From the NCBI RefSeq assembly GCF_004346185.1, contig NZ_SMAI01000013.1, positions 97,254-161,253 of the forward strand: DNA of 64,000 nucleotides. Reading direction: 5' to 3'. This DNA comes from Aquabacter spiritensis (lineage in GTDB: Bacteria; Pseudomonadota; Alphaproteobacteria; Rhizobiales; Xanthobacteraceae). The translations under genes and the position numbers were made by a program. Positions 21,583-31,471 of this stretch are shown here, in pieces (position 1 is the first letter of the stretch; each line of letters begins with the position of its first letter). Below the pieces are notes generated by a model that saw only the letters and a list, made by a program, of their open reading frames with translations, was not told where the DNA came from and did no database searches.

Positions 21583-23076
21583 TCAGGACGCGGTCGGGAT
21601 GCGCGCGACCATCCGCAGCGATGTCGTCAGTTCTTCCATCTGGAGCCAGGGCCGCAGCCACGCCACCGCGTTGTAGGAACCCGGCTTGCCGGGGATCTCG
21701 CGAACCTCGACCTTGGCCTCGGCGAGCGGATACTTGGCCTTCATGTCCTGGCCGGCATCCGGATTGCCGTTGACGTAATTGATGATCCAGCGGTTCAGCC
21801 ACGCCTCGCAGTCGCTCGCCTCCATGAAGGCACCGACCTTGTCGCGTCCCATGATCTTCAGATAATGGGCGAAACGCGAGGTCGCCATGATGTACGGCAG
21901 GCGGGCGGAAATCGCCGCGTTTGCGGTGGCTTCCGGCCGATCGTACTTCTTCGGCTTCTGCGTGGTCTGGGCGCCGAAGAACACCGCATAATCAGTGCTC
22001 TTATAGTGGCAGAGCGGCAGGAAGCCGAGTTTGGAGAGCTCTGCTTCGCGACGGTCCGTGATGCCGATCTCGGTCGGGCACTGCTGGTCGCTGTCGCCGT
22101 CGTCGGAGACGAAGACGTGGCTGGGGAGGTTTTCCACTTTGCCGCCGCCCTCGGCGCCACGGATCGCGGTGCACCAGCCGTGCTGGGCAAAGGCATCGGT
22201 GAGACGAACGCCGAGCACGTAGGACGAATTCATCCAGCAATATTCTTCGTGACCCATTGCGCGCGGGGCACCGTCGACCAAAGGCCCTTCCTCATAGTCG
22301 AACTCTTCCACCGACTTGGTGGCTTCGCCGTAGGGCAGTCGTGCGAGAGTGCGCGGCATGGTGAGCGTGACGAAGCGGGAATCGTCCGACTCACGGAAGC
22401 TGCGCCACTTGGCGTACTCGATCGAGTCGAAGATCTTCTCGAGGTCGCGGGGCTTGGAGAGTTCAGTGAACTCGTCGAAGCCGAACATTTTCGGGCTGGC
22501 CGCCGTGACGAAAGGCGCGAAGGCCGCGGCCGCCACGCTCGACATCTGCGTCAGCAGCTCGATGTCCTCGGGATGGTTCGAGAATTCGTAGTCGCCGATC
22601 AGTGCGCCATAAGGCTCGCCGCCGGGGCTGCCGAATTCCGACTCGTAGATCTTCTTGAAGATCGTGCTCTGGTCGAACTCCGACGCCTTGGTCAGGCTCT
22701 TATAGAGCTCGCGCTTGGTGCAGTTCAGCATCCGGATCTTGAGGCTGCTGCCCGTCTCCGAATTCATCACCAGGTAGTTCAGACCGCGCCACGTGCCTTC
22801 CAGCTTCTGGAAGTCGGGATGGTGCATGATCGCGTTCAACTGGGTCGACATCTTCGCATCGATCGCGACGATGGCGTTGTTGATGGTCTGCGCGAGATTC
22901 TTCGAATAGGTCACCGTGCCGGACAGCGCTTCCTTTGTAAGGGTGCGCAGGAGTTCGGCGGTACGGTCGGGATCGGTCTGCTTGGTTGCAGCGATCGCCT
23001 GATCGAGGAACGACAGTTCCGCGGCTTCTGTGGCGGCAGCCGATGCGGCTTCGCCCTGGGCTTCGGCGGCACTCAT
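21583..23076 (-). CDS. tssC: T6SS contractile sheath large subunit TssC
   Basis: A 497-residue canonical TssC (ImpC/VipB), which polymerises with TssB into the cytoplasmic contractile sheath around the Hcp tube. Diagnostic segments include [48 protein letters not shown] and [19 protein letters not shown]. Start [12 protein letters not shown] follows the tssB stop by three bases, so the two sheath subunits are translated together in matched amounts. Length is normal. Confidence 0.96.
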   Translation of the reverse strand: MSAAEAQGEAASAAATEAAELSFLDQAIAATKQTDPDRTAELLRTLTKEALSGTVTYSKNLAQTINNAIVAIDAKMSTQLNAIMHHPDFQKLEGTWRGLNYLVMNSETGSSLKIRMLNCTKRELYKSLTKASEFDQSTIFKKIYESEFGSPGGEPYGALIGDYEFSNHPEDIELLTQMSSVAAAAFAPFVTAASPKMFGFDEFTELSKPRDLEKIFDSIEYAKWRSFRESDDSRFVTLTMPRTLARLPYGEATKSVEEFDYEEGPLVDGAPRAMGHEEYCWMNSSYVLGVRLTDAFAQHGWCTAIRGAEGGGKVENLPSHVFVSDDGDSDQQCPTEIGITDRREAELSKLGFLPLCHYKSTDYAVFFGAQTTQKPKKYDRPEATANAAISARLPYIMATSRFAHYLKIMGRDKVGAFMEASDCEAWLNRWIINYVNGNPDAGQDMKAKYPLAEAKVEVREIPGKPGSYNAVAWLRPWLQMEELTTSLRMVARIPTAS

Positions 23077-23079
23077 GGA

Positions 23080-23592
23080 TCAGGCCTCCGTATTTTCTTT
23101 GGAAACGCCGAGCTGTTCGCTCAGGCTCTTGAGCTGCTCTTCGTTGGACAGAATCTGTTCGAGGAGGCTTTCGAGATTTTCCGACCGGTCGGCCTTGGAG
23201 AGCAGGTCGCGGAGCTGGTTGCGTACTTCCATCAGCTTGCGCAGCGGCTCGACGCGGGCCACGACGGCGGCCGGATCGAAATCGTCGAGCGACTTGAAAG
23301 CGAGCTCGACCGACATTTGGCTGCCGTCGTCGGCGAGCGTGTTGTCGACCTTCATCTTCAGGCCGGGTGTCATCCGCGCCAGGACCTGGTTGAAATTGTC
23401 CCGGTCGATCTGGATGAACTTGCGGTCGTTGAGCGGCTTCAGGGGCTCGCTGGGATCGCCCGAAAAATCGCCGAGCACGCCGACGACGAAGGGGAGTTCC
23501 TTCTGAACCACGGCGCCTTCGGTCTCGACGTCGTAGGTAATGTGAACGCGGGGCTTGCGCACCCGGTTCAACTTCTCATGAATGCTGGCCAT
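23080..23592 (-). CDS. tssB: T6SS contractile sheath small subunit TssB
   Basis: A 170-residue TssB (ImpB/VipA), partner of TssC in the sheath. It begins [20 protein letters not shown], with the conserved [16 protein letters not shown] and [18 protein letters not shown]. The C-terminal helix ([20 protein letters not shown]) is the region that in other systems offers the ClpV or TagJ contact. The 84-base gap upstream to tssA has no obvious promoter, and the gene is probably co-transcribed with tssA. Confidence 0.96.
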   Translation of the reverse strand: MASIHEKLNRVRKPRVHITYDVETEGAVVQKELPFVVGVLGDFSGDPSEPLKPLNDRKFIQIDRDNFNQVLARMTPGLKMKVDNTLADDGSQMSVELAFKSLDDFDPAAVVARVEPLRKLMEVRNQLRDLLSKADRSENLESLLEQILSNEEQLKSLSEQLGVSKENTEA

Positions 23593-23676
23593 TTAGACAA
23601 GCCCCCCTTCCGATGGTTGCCTTGTAGCGGACGAAAATGACAGTTGTGCGTGAGCACCGGTCCATGTGCGGCATGG

Positions 23677-24828
23677 TCAAGAGGATTCGCCCTCATCGTG
23701 CGCGGGCAGGCGCAATCCAGCCGCCAGATAAAAGTATCTTCGGGCGTCGGTGTCCACGATTAATTCTTCCAGCAACTCGTTTAGCGGCATGCGACAGCGC
23801 CGCACCGCTTCCTCCAAGGTGTAGGAAATCGGTGAATTCGGCTCCGTCTCCCGGAAGTAGGCGGCGAGAAGAAGCAATTGTTGCAGGGCCTGGTTGCGGT
23901 TGCGGGGCCTTCCGGATGGTACCTGAGAACTGGACGAGGCACCCGGGTCATTCTCGACGTCTTCCGCGGAGGCAGCTGTCTCGCCATCGGGAGGCGCGGC
24001 GAGGTCGGCAGTCGCCTGGGCATCGGCGGCCTGTTGGAGCTTGGTCTCCGCGAAGACCCTCACGGCGTCGAGCGTCGTGGTCAGAAGGTTGCGGATCGCG
24101 CCGGCAGGTGGGGCGTCGATCCCGACGCGCTCGGAAAAGGCGTCCGACAGAGCGCCGACAGCGACCAGCGCCTCTTCGATCTCCTGAACCAGAGTCTTGA
24201 AGAAGCCGGCCGGGGTCCCCTGGACCGCGGCCTGAAAATCCTCGAGCTTGAGAGCGCCAGCTGCGATCCGGGCGTCACGCTTGGCGGCATCGCTGATCTG
24301 ACTGACCTCGACGGCCTGCTCATATTGCCAGAGGCCGATCGGTTCGGCGCCGAGGAGCGGGATTTTCCGCAGCGGTTGAACGAGCGTTCCGTCGTTGTTC
24401 GCGCCGTTTAGGGCGATGAAGGGGGCGAGCCGCGGCTCGTTGCCGTCCTCGTCGGGGAGAGGATAGATCGCGTCCCAGAAGTTCGCCACCAATCCCCTGG
24501 CGACCACCAGTCCGGTACACAGCCCAGCGAAGCCGTCGACCCGAACCAGGGCCTCGATCAGCCAGGCCGCGACTTCGAGGTCCTTGCCGACCTGGGATAA
24601 GATTTCGAAACCCGTCTCGGCGACCTCGCTCCAATCCTCGGTCGCGAGTGGAGAATCCGGATCGACATCCAGGACCCGCTCCTTGCGCCGGGCATTGGCG
24701 CGCGCATCCTTCATTCGGAGGAACGGCGAGGACGTCGATGTGTCGGCCCGTGGGTCCGTGCCGCACGGTGCCGTGTCTGAGATCGCTGCGAGCAGCGCGT
24801 CAGGATCGAATGTGTGTTGGATGGCCAT
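23677..24828 (-). CDS. tssA: T6SS assembly/cap protein TssA
   Basis: A 383-residue TssA with an N-terminal ImpA_N domain (DPDALLAAISDTAPCGTDPR, then WSEVAETGFEILSQVGKDLEVAAWLIEALVR). TssA primes the baseplate and coordinates tube and sheath growth. The short C-terminal part (RNRNQALQQLLLLAAYFRET, SYTLEEAVRRCRMPLNELLE) points to a short TssA class, without the VasJ-type long C-terminus. ATG 24828 is preferred over one 11 codons upstream because the family sequence starts here. It heads the tssA-B-C-C2-tagJ-E-F-G series. Confidence 0.9.
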   Translation of the reverse strand: MAIQHTFDPDALLAAISDTAPCGTDPRADTSTSSPFLRMKDARANARRKERVLDVDPDSPLATEDWSEVAETGFEILSQVGKDLEVAAWLIEALVRVDGFAGLCTGLVVARGLVANFWDAIYPLPDEDGNEPRLAPFIALNGANNDGTLVQPLRKIPLLGAEPIGLWQYEQAVEVSQISDAAKRDARIAAGALKLEDFQAAVQGTPAGFFKTLVQEIEEALVAVGALSDAFSERVGIDAPPAGAIRNLLTTTLDAVRVFAETKLQQAADAQATADLAAPPDGETAASAEDVENDPGASSSSQVPSGRPRNRNQALQQLLLLAAYFRETEPNSPISYTLEEAVRRCRMPLNELLEELIVDTDARRYFYLAAGLRLPAHDEGESS

Positions 24829-24940
24829 GGTCCGCCAGGAAGTTCGACCCGACGATAGCACTTAACGCGGTTCCCTCTGAGCGGCCGGAGCGATCGGTCC
24901 GGGGCGCGTCGAGACCGAGCTTGGTCACTACCGCGAAGTC

Positions 24941-24959
24941 TTTGATACGATCAGTCAAA
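24941..24959. promoter_or_regulatory. Imperfect palindrome in the tssM-tssA gap
   Basis: TTTGATACGATCAGTCAAA lies in the 192-base gap (24829-25020) between tssM and tssA. The outer TTTGA / TCAAA arms are perfect, and the centre is partly symmetric. The gap is the largest between same-strand core genes of the locus, so an internal promoter with an operator is possible. No convincing -35/-10 pair was seen. Confidence 0.2.
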
Positions 24960-25020
24960 AACGCAAATGTGACAATGGGGCGGGCGCATCCGCCGGCGAG
25001 TCTCGCCCGAACAGAGGCGC

Positions 25021-28000
25021 TCAGGGCATCAGTGAGGGCAGGCATCGAAAACCGGGGAGCGGTGAGCGTAGGAACGGGTTGTCGACGCTCGCGGCATCGA
25101 GAACGAAGGTGGCCGAGCGCGGACCCACATTGACGACGAGATTGAAGCGGTTGGCGGTCTGGCGCTGGACGTTCTGCGCGGCAAGGAAGCGGAACAGGGC
25201 CCAGGGGCCGGTGAAGCTCTGAGCGACCGGCTGTTCCATGGTCGCCGCGCCGAACTCGATCCGAACGCCGCTCGGCGCGCCGGGCCATTTCATCTGCGCC
25301 GTCTCTTGCGGTCCGTATTGATAGGTCAGGGACTGGCCATCGATCGTCAGGCGCACCCTGGCGGCGCCGGGATCGAGTTCGAGCGGGGTGACGCCGAACG
25401 TGAAGAGCGGCGCGGTGGATCCTCCGGCGAAGAAATAGGTTCGGATCTTCGCCGCCTGTTCGAAATAGCCGAGCGCCTGCGGTGTGATGTTCGGCCGCGC
25501 GCCGGCATTGGCCAAAGGCTTCCAGGGCGAGGTGAGCGTGTCTACGAACGGCTTGAGGTGCTTGGTGAAGAAGGCGTCCATCAGACCGTCGGGGGCGAAC
25601 ATCCGGGCGAAATCGGCGAGCGTCGCTTCGTTGGGGGAATTGGCGAAGGGGTAACGGCCGTTTATGGCGCTCAGGCAGAATGGATAGATCTGCGTCTTCC
25701 AGTTCGCATCGAGGTCGGCGCGCACGCCTTGATCCGTGATGGATGAGGTCTGATGCACCAAAGCGAGGATCGAGGCGGTCAGGGCCGGCGGCGCAGTGAG
25801 GGTGTTGAGCTTGAGCTGGCTGAGCACCTGTCCGTAAGCCGGCCCGGTGGACAATTCGGTCACCTGGGCCGCGCCTTCGCCGCCCGAACTCGCGGCAGGG
25901 CCGATCAGGGCGCGCAGTTGCCCGAGCGATTTCAGCACCTCGTCGAGTGGACTGGGCGAGCCGGTGACGAAGCGGTGCAGATCCGAGAAATGCACCGTCA
26001 CGGAGTCCCCCAGCGCGCGCGAACGGGCGAGCACCGCAGCGAGTTCGGGCTGCAGCACGTCCGCTTTGCCGAGTTCGGCGGGCGGGGCCGGGGGAGCCAA
26101 CATCGTCTCCTTCGCGGCCGCCTGGAGATAGGTCGACAAGGGCGAGGGGGGGCCGATCAGGGCTTGGAGGACGGCGAGCTCTTCCTGAAGATTTGCGAAT
26201 GTAGCGATCGTCACGTCGCTGATCAGATTCTGCCAGGCGACGATATAATCGTTGAGATAGAGATCTGTGATGTCGCGACGCAATTGTGTCACGCGCGCTG
26301 TCCGAGGTGTTGTCGGACTGGTCGGGAACCGCACCCAGTCTTCGCCCACCAAATCTTCCGCGACCTTCGAGATCGCCGGCAGAATGGTCGAGAAAAATGC
26401 CGCGGAGGTATACATGCCGTCGATCGGCTCGGAGAGCGGACGGCCGGACCGGCGCGCCAGCGCATAGGGCGCGAGCGGGCCGGCGATCTCGGTGAGCCGC
26501 CAGGGCGGCAGATTCCGCACTTCGGTCATCTGCTGCAGCACGGTCATGCCGCGATTTGCGGGGGTGTAAGCGTTGAGCGCATTGCGGGCTTCGGCCACCA
26601 GCGGCGCATCGATCTCGATCGGCTTCAGGTCGGCGTCGAGAAGATTGTCGACGTGGCGCATGAGGGAGGTGCGAAGGGCCGCCTGCGAAGGACCCGGATA
26701 AGCCAGGCCGAAATAATGGCTCATCCAGCTCTTGACCGCAGTCTGATCCATCGGTCCGGCGCCGCCCAGCATGAGATAGACCTTCAAGGCCGGATAGAGA
26801 TTGGTCGGCTTGTCCATGCTGCCGGCGATTTCGTTCTGCAGCACCAACTGCATCCGGGGCTGAAGAAGGGTCTGGAGGGCGTCCTTGTATTCGCCGATCG
26901 TCGCAGACGAGAGCAACGTATCCTGCGAGAGGCCGCCGCCCAGGCGCAGCGGGACCTCCTTGTGGCGGTCGGACCAGCCCGTCGGCAGCGCTTCCAGCGC
27001 GTTCAGCGTCGGCAGGATCACCGCCATGTCCGTGTCGGTGGGGGATTTTGAGGCGGGGCTCGCTTCCAGCGTCTGGATGGCGTCTTGCGCCCGCAGCGTG
27101 GCGCTCTGCAGGTCGGTGATCAGATAGGTGTTGCCGAGGAAGCTGAGCGTCCACCACACCAGCAGAGCGGTGGCAGCGATTCCGCCGAGCCCGATCGCGC
27201 CCCATTTCAGCAAGGCTTCGCGCCGTCGGGTCACGTGGTCGGCTTCGACGAGGCCCGATTCCTTGAAAATCACCTTGTCGAGCAAATCGTGGATGAAGAA
27301 GCCCATGCGCCGCCCATCCGCGGCGGTCTCGGCGCCGGGCGCCGGCAGCAATTCGTTCGAAGCTCGGTTGGCGGTGGGGATCGCGCTGGTGAAATAGATC
27401 CCCCGCAACAGGAGCGGCCGCTCGAAGCTGGTCGGCTTGAACACGTCCTCAATGAGGTCGTTGATCATCGCCTTCAGAGTCGCGAGGTGCGGCAGGAACA
27501 TGAAGCAGTCGAAGCGCTCCTCCACCGAGAAGGCCTGCTTCATCTGTCCGATCACCCGCGGCAGCTGCCACTGGATGAAATGGTCGTACTCGGTCGCGAA
27601 GGTGGCGCTGAGCGGCTTGCCCTTGGTTGTGATGCCGTGTTCGTCGTAAAGCGGCAGGGTGATGCCGAACACGCCGCGCCGTTCGCTCAGGGTCAGATCG
27701 GAGCAGAACTGGCGGAAGCCGGGAATCTCGTCGGCTTTCGTGAACACCACATAGACCGGAACGCGCAATTTCAGGACCCGCTGAAACACCTCCAACTGGT
27801 CGCGCAGATCGGCATGGAAAGAAAAGCGCTCCACCTCGCTCGCGCGCATCACATCGGGCAGAGACAGGACGAGGATCAGCCCGTTGATCGGCTCCCGCGC
27901 GCGATGGCGTTTCAGCAAGGCGGCGAACACGCTCCAGGTGTTGAGCTCGGTTTGCGGCACCAGCGGACCGCGCGTTTCGATGAGCACGGCGCGGTCGGTG

Positions 28001-28521
28001 AAGGAAAAGCCGAGCGGCCCCGCCGCGATCCGCCCGTCGCGCCCTTCGTTGAGCGGGAAGCGAAGGTCCGAGGAATGAATGAAAGTGCTCTTGCCGGCCT
28101 GTTCGTGGCCGATCACGCCGTACCAGGGGAGAGCGTAGCGATACGTGCGGTTGAAGAGGCCCGGCGGGCGCACGCGCCGGAGCACCGCCATCGCCAGATG
28201 GAAGCCGCGCTCCATCGTGTCGCGCTGCGCCTTCGAGATCTGTTGCGTTTCCGCCGTCACCGAGGACGTGAGCGCGACCTGCCGCTCCCGCGTGCCGCCA
28301 TTCGCATTCGGGGTCCGCAACAGCCAGGCGAGGGCAAACATCGCGGCGAGCAGCAGCACGATCAGACAGGCGAGGAGGCGCGGCGTATGGGAGGCCAGCG
28401 GGGCGATGCCGCCGATGGCGATGCGCGGTCCGACGAACCAGATCAGAAGAATGAAGACAAGCGTCACGGCCGCCAGGACGACCCAGCGCCAGAAGGCCCA
28501 GCCTGTGAACTTCGTCATCAT
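25021..28521 (-). CDS. tssM: T6SS membrane complex subunit TssM (IcmF)
   Basis: A 1166-residue inner-membrane protein forming the envelope-spanning channel with TssL and TssJ. Two membrane helices lie at about residues 12-30 and 48-68. The cytoplasmic NTPase-like domain has an intact Walker A GHEQAGKST (138-146) and a TKAD element near 261. A third helix at about 440-462 leads into the large periplasmic part that should contact TssJ. The start is set at MMTKFTGWAFW (ATG 28521, alternative 28518); more upstream codons would overlap tssL. It lies 22 bases downstream of tssL. Not every TssM keeps a functional Walker A, so ATPase use here is plausible but unproven. Confidence 0.95.
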   Translation of the reverse strand: MMTKFTGWAFWRWVVLAAVTLVFILLIWFVGPRIAIGGIAPLASHTPRLLACLIVLLLAAMFALAWLLRTPNANGGTRERQVALTSSVTAETQQISKAQRDTMERGFHLAMAVLRRVRPPGLFNRTYRYALPWYGVIGHEQAGKSTFIHSSDLRFPLNEGRDGRIAAGPLGFSFTDRAVLIETRGPLVPQTELNTWSVFAALLKRHRAREPINGLILVLSLPDVMRASEVERFSFHADLRDQLEVFQRVLKLRVPVYVVFTKADEIPGFRQFCSDLTLSERRGVFGITLPLYDEHGITTKGKPLSATFATEYDHFIQWQLPRVIGQMKQAFSVEERFDCFMFLPHLATLKAMINDLIEDVFKPTSFERPLLLRGIYFTSAIPTANRASNELLPAPGAETAADGRRMGFFIHDLLDKVIFKESGLVEADHVTRRREALLKWGAIGLGGIAATALLVWWTLSFLGNTYLITDLQSATLRAQDAIQTLEASPASKSPTDTDMAVILPTLNALEALPTGWSDRHKEVPLRLGGGLSQDTLLSSATIGEYKDALQTLLQPRMQLVLQNEIAGSMDKPTNLYPALKVYLMLGGAGPMDQTAVKSWMSHYFGLAYPGPSQAALRTSLMRHVDNLLDADLKPIEIDAPLVAEARNALNAYTPANRGMTVLQQMTEVRNLPPWRLTEIAGPLAPYALARRSGRPLSEPIDGMYTSAAFFSTILPAISKVAEDLVGEDWVRFPTSPTTPRTARVTQLRRDITDLYLNDYIVAWQNLISDVTIATFANLQEELAVLQALIGPPSPLSTYLQAAAKETMLAPPAPPAELGKADVLQPELAAVLARSRALGDSVTVHFSDLHRFVTGSPSPLDEVLKSLGQLRALIGPAASSGGEGAAQVTELSTGPAYGQVLSQLKLNTLTAPPALTASILALVHQTSSITDQGVRADLDANWKTQIYPFCLSAINGRYPFANSPNEATLADFARMFAPDGLMDAFFTKHLKPFVDTLTSPWKPLANAGARPNITPQALGYFEQAAKIRTYFFAGGSTAPLFTFGVTPLELDPGAARVRLTIDGQSLTYQYGPQETAQMKWPGAPSGVRIEFGAATMEQPVAQSFTGPWALFRFLAAQNVQRQTANRFNLVVNVGPRSATFVLDAASVDNPFLRSPLPGFRCLPSLMP

Positions 28522-28543
28522 CTGCCGTTCGGTTCCAAGCGGT

Positions 28544-30052
28544 CTATTGCGGGGTGAGGACGATTTCGACCCGGCGGTTCTGTTGCCGCCCTTCCGGGGT
28601 CGCATTGTCGGCGATCGGATCCGCATCCCCACGGCCCTCGGCCGTGACGCGCCCCTTGGTGCCCATCACGTCCTCGAGAATTTTTGCGACCGCACTGGCG
28701 CGGGCCGCCGAGAGGACCAGATTGTTGGGGAAGGTGGCCGTGCGGATCGGCAGATTGTCGGTATAGCCGAACACCTTCACCGGTCCGGGATATTTTGCCA
28801 GCGCCTCGCCGACCTTGCGCGTCACCTGGTCGTAAGGTGGGCGCAGCGTGGTGCTGGCGGAGGCGAACAGTTCCATCGTGGTGCGGATCACCACATTGCC
28901 GTTCTGATCGAGCACGGCGAGCTGCCCCGCCTTCTGCTCGGGCTCGAGGAACGCCGAAATCGCCTGAAACGGCGTCTGTTGTGGCTTGACCGGCTCGGCG
29001 GCAGGGCGCGTGGCCTGCGGAACGACGCGAACGGGTTCGGGCGGCGGCGGCGGTGGGGGGCGCGGGGCCAGGATGGGTTCGGCGGTGAGGTTCTGCACCT
29101 GCGCCGCGGCGAGAGCGGCTTCGCGCCGCAGGATGACATAATAAGCGGAGAAAGCGAGGACGAGAACGAAACAGCCCGCGGCGGCGCCGATCAGCAGGAG
29201 GCGCATGTCGCGCGGGCCGCTTCCCTCGGCGGAAAGACCCCGCCAGCTCGGCGCCATCTCCCGCTTGACGCCGCCCTTCACGCTGCGGAGGAATTGGTAG
29301 ATTTCCTCTTTCAGCCGAACGAGCTCGCGTGAGCCGTTGGACGCGAGGCGGTATTTGCCCTCGAAGCCGAACAGCAGGCAATAATAGAAAAACTCGATCT
29401 CCCGCACCACCGCGTGGGGACCGGCCATCATCTGCTGAAGCAGGGCAAAGAAGCGCTCGCCGCCCCAAGTTTCCTGGAACAAGGCCGAGATCAGCGTCTT
29501 CGACGACCAATCGCTTTCGCGTCCCCACGCCGTGTGGAGGATGCAGTCGTCCGCCGTCGCCGCGAGCGCATAGAGAATGAGCCGCGTATGGTTGTGCGAC
29601 AGTCCGCGTCCGATGGCCTGCGCTTCGAAGGTCCGCAGATCCTCCAGCATCTGCATCCGCAGCGCGCCGGCATCCACTGCGGTCTCCGCCTGAGCCCGGA
29701 CGAGCGTGTCGAAGATCGGTGCCGCCAAAGCGAGGCCGGGATTGTCCCAATAGACTTCGAGCGCGGCACTGAGCAGCGAATCCTGGGTGCCGGAGGACAT
29801 CGGCGCGTTTGGCGGCGGCGCCGGCTCGGTGCGGTCGATGGCGGAGGAGGGGCCGAGGCCCGGAGTGACCCGGTCCGGGCGCCGCGCGCCCCGGGGCTGC
29901 GCGGTCGGGCGCGGAAACGGCAGCGGAGCGGCGGATCCCCCCGACGGTGCCTGAGGCGCACCGGATCCGGCCGCCCCAGCCCTCTGCGCGCCAGCGGCAG
30001 GCGAAAAGATGGTCGCGTCCCTATCTTCGTCGGCCTGAGGGTCTGGGCTCAT
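28544..30052 (-). CDS. tssL: T6SS subunit TssL with OmpA-like peptidoglycan-binding domain
   Basis: A 502-residue extended TssL (DotU). The order is a Pro/Ala-rich N-terminal region (about 1-90), the cytoplasmic DotU domain (LLSAALEVYWDNPGLA, YALAATADDCILHTAWG, FFYYCLLFGFEGKYRL), one membrane helix (about 282-302) and a poly-Pro linker. A periplasmic OmpA/MotB-like domain follows (VKVFGYTDNLPIRT, NLVLSAARASAVAKIL, AEGRGDADPIADN, RQQNRRVEI). The built-in peptidoglycan anchor means no separate TagL is needed. The start is uncertain: ATG 30052 is chosen. A TTG at 30136 right after the tssK stop is possible but lacks a ribosome site. Confidence 0.93.
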   Translation of the reverse strand: MSPDPQADEDRDATIFSPAAGAQRAGAAGSGAPQAPSGGSAAPLPFPRPTAQPRGARRPDRVTPGLGPSSAIDRTEPAPPPNAPMSSGTQDSLLSAALEVYWDNPGLALAAPIFDTLVRAQAETAVDAGALRMQMLEDLRTFEAQAIGRGLSHNHTRLILYALAATADDCILHTAWGRESDWSSKTLISALFQETWGGERFFALLQQMMAGPHAVVREIEFFYYCLLFGFEGKYRLASNGSRELVRLKEEIYQFLRSVKGGVKREMAPSWRGLSAEGSGPRDMRLLLIGAAAGCFVLVLAFSAYYVILRREAALAAAQVQNLTAEPILAPRPPPPPPPEPVRVVPQATRPAAEPVKPQQTPFQAISAFLEPEQKAGQLAVLDQNGNVVIRTTMELFASASTTLRPPYDQVTRKVGEALAKYPGPVKVFGYTDNLPIRTATFPNNLVLSAARASAVAKILEDVMGTKGRVTAEGRGDADPIADNATPEGRQQNRRVEIVLTPQ

Positions 30053-30136
30053 CTGCTCGCTTTCGTCCGCACACTGCGTTTTGACGGCCTGCTGTTGCGC
30101 TCCAATGACGGTGTGGCACTTTCGGGGCGATTGCAA

Positions 30137-31471
30137 CTATCGCCGGATTGCCCATAGCTCCATTGCGACGTCAGGGAAATCGCCCGCGAGATGAATCGCG
30201 ATCCCGCCCGATGTCATGAGTTGCTTCCAGATGGGATTATCTGCCTCCAGCTGGAAGTATACCGCACCGGCATTGTACGGAATTTGACGCGGCGCCACCG
30301 CCAGCGGCTGAACACGAATGCCGGGAAGTTGCGCATTAACCAAATCGCGAATTTGTTCGACCGGACCGATCTTGATCAGGGCGGGCAGCGTCCGCCGGAT
30401 CGCCTCGCCCGCCATGCTGGCCTTGACGATGAGCACGAACACCGCGCCGGCGAGCAAAGCGCGATCCGTGATCGCACCGACCCGGATGCCATATTTGCGG
30501 TCCTGCAGCGGAATCTGAACCGCGGCCTGTTCCAGTACGGCGCTCAGCAGCGCACGAAGCACCGGCATCAGATGGCCGTAACTCAGTTCGAGATCGTCGT
30601 GGCGATAAGCGGGCAGTTCCTGGGGCCGCTTGGTGTTGGTGGTAAAGGTCGACAATTCGCCGGCAAGTTCGAGCAGGGCGGCATAGAGGCGCTCGGGATG
30701 CAGGCTCGGCAGGCTGGCGAGATGACCGAGCAGCGGCTCCACGCGGTTGACCAATTGGAGCATCAGGAAGTCCGCGATCTCGGCAACGCCGTGGCTGGTC
30801 GAGCCCGTGACGCGCGGGGCCAAAGCCTGGCCGCGATGGTGCAGCATCGCCTGCACTTCGTTGAGAAATCCCACGAGGGTCGGGGACACCGAGGCATGCA
30901 GGGCGGGGGGAATGTAATTGGGATCGAGCTGCGCCCGGCGATCGGCGGAGACTTCCAGAATGCGCGCAAGGCCCAGGCAAAAGAATCCGGAGCGGTCCTC
31001 GTGCTCCAGCATAAGGGTGAGTCGCAGGCGCCCGACCCGAACGCGCGACACGCTCTGCGAGCCACTGATCGCGTCCACCACGTCCTGCTCTTCAGCCAGA
31101 AAGCGCGAGGAGGAATTGAACTGCGTCTCGACATCCATCTCCGGCGCCCCGCGCAGAAGAATCGGGACACACAGATAGACGATGCAGTTTGTCAAAGCCG
31201 GTGGCAGGTCGAGCGGCCGGGGATGCTGGTCGTCAGTGGGCACCGAAAACGGCGTGCCGTCCTCGAACACGCCGTCGCAGGTATCGACCGCAAATTTCCC
31301 GAGACCGAGAAGTTTGGTGTTCAGAACCAGAGAGCGCAACCCCCACGGGTAGGACGCAAGCCCCTCGACCCGGCGCCGGACCAGCCGCTCCACATATCTG
31401 TCCTGCTGCTGGAAATGCTGGGCACGGAGGAACATGCCCTCCGACCATACGACCTTGCTGTTCTCGCTCAT
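30137..31471 (-). CDS. tssK: T6SS baseplate subunit TssK
   Basis: A 444-residue TssK (ImpJ/VasE), the trimeric baseplate adaptor that connects the wedge to TssL/TssM. The N-terminus VVWSEGMFLRAQHFQQQDRY is the family hallmark, as is ALTNCIVYLCVPILLRGAPE. It overlaps the FHA gene by four bases upstream (31468-31471). tssL follows at once. The length is standard. Confidence 0.95.
   Translation of the reverse strand: MSENSKVVWSEGMFLRAQHFQQQDRYVERLVRRRVEGLASYPWGLRSLVLNTKLLGLGKFAVDTCDGVFEDGTPFSVPTDDQHPRPLDLPPALTNCIVYLCVPILLRGAPEMDVETQFNSSSRFLAEEQDVVDAISGSQSVSRVRVGRLRLTLMLEHEDRSGFFCLGLARILEVSADRRAQLDPNYIPPALHASVSPTLVGFLNEVQAMLHHRGQALAPRVTGSTSHGVAEIADFLMLQLVNRVEPLLGHLASLPSLHPERLYAALLELAGELSTFTTNTKRPQELPAYRHDDLELSYGHLMPVLRALLSAVLEQAAVQIPLQDRKYGIRVGAITDRALLAGAVFVLIVKASMAGEAIRRTLPALIKIGPVEQIRDLVNAQLPGIRVQPLAVAPRQIPYNAGAVYFQLEADNPIWKQLMTSGGIAIHLAGDFPDVAMELWAIRR

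Noticed and set aside
15840..24828. Contractile-tail genes considered as a prophage or R-type tailocin
   Set aside because: tssA, B, C, E, F, G, tagJ plus clpV, tssJ, L, M, K and hcp are T6SS-specific. No capsid, terminase, lysis or integrase genes are present.
24800..27205. An 801-codon minus-strand frame overlapping tssM
   Set aside because: It lies in another frame of tssM and has no ordered motifs, while the tssM frame gives a full-length IcmF protein.
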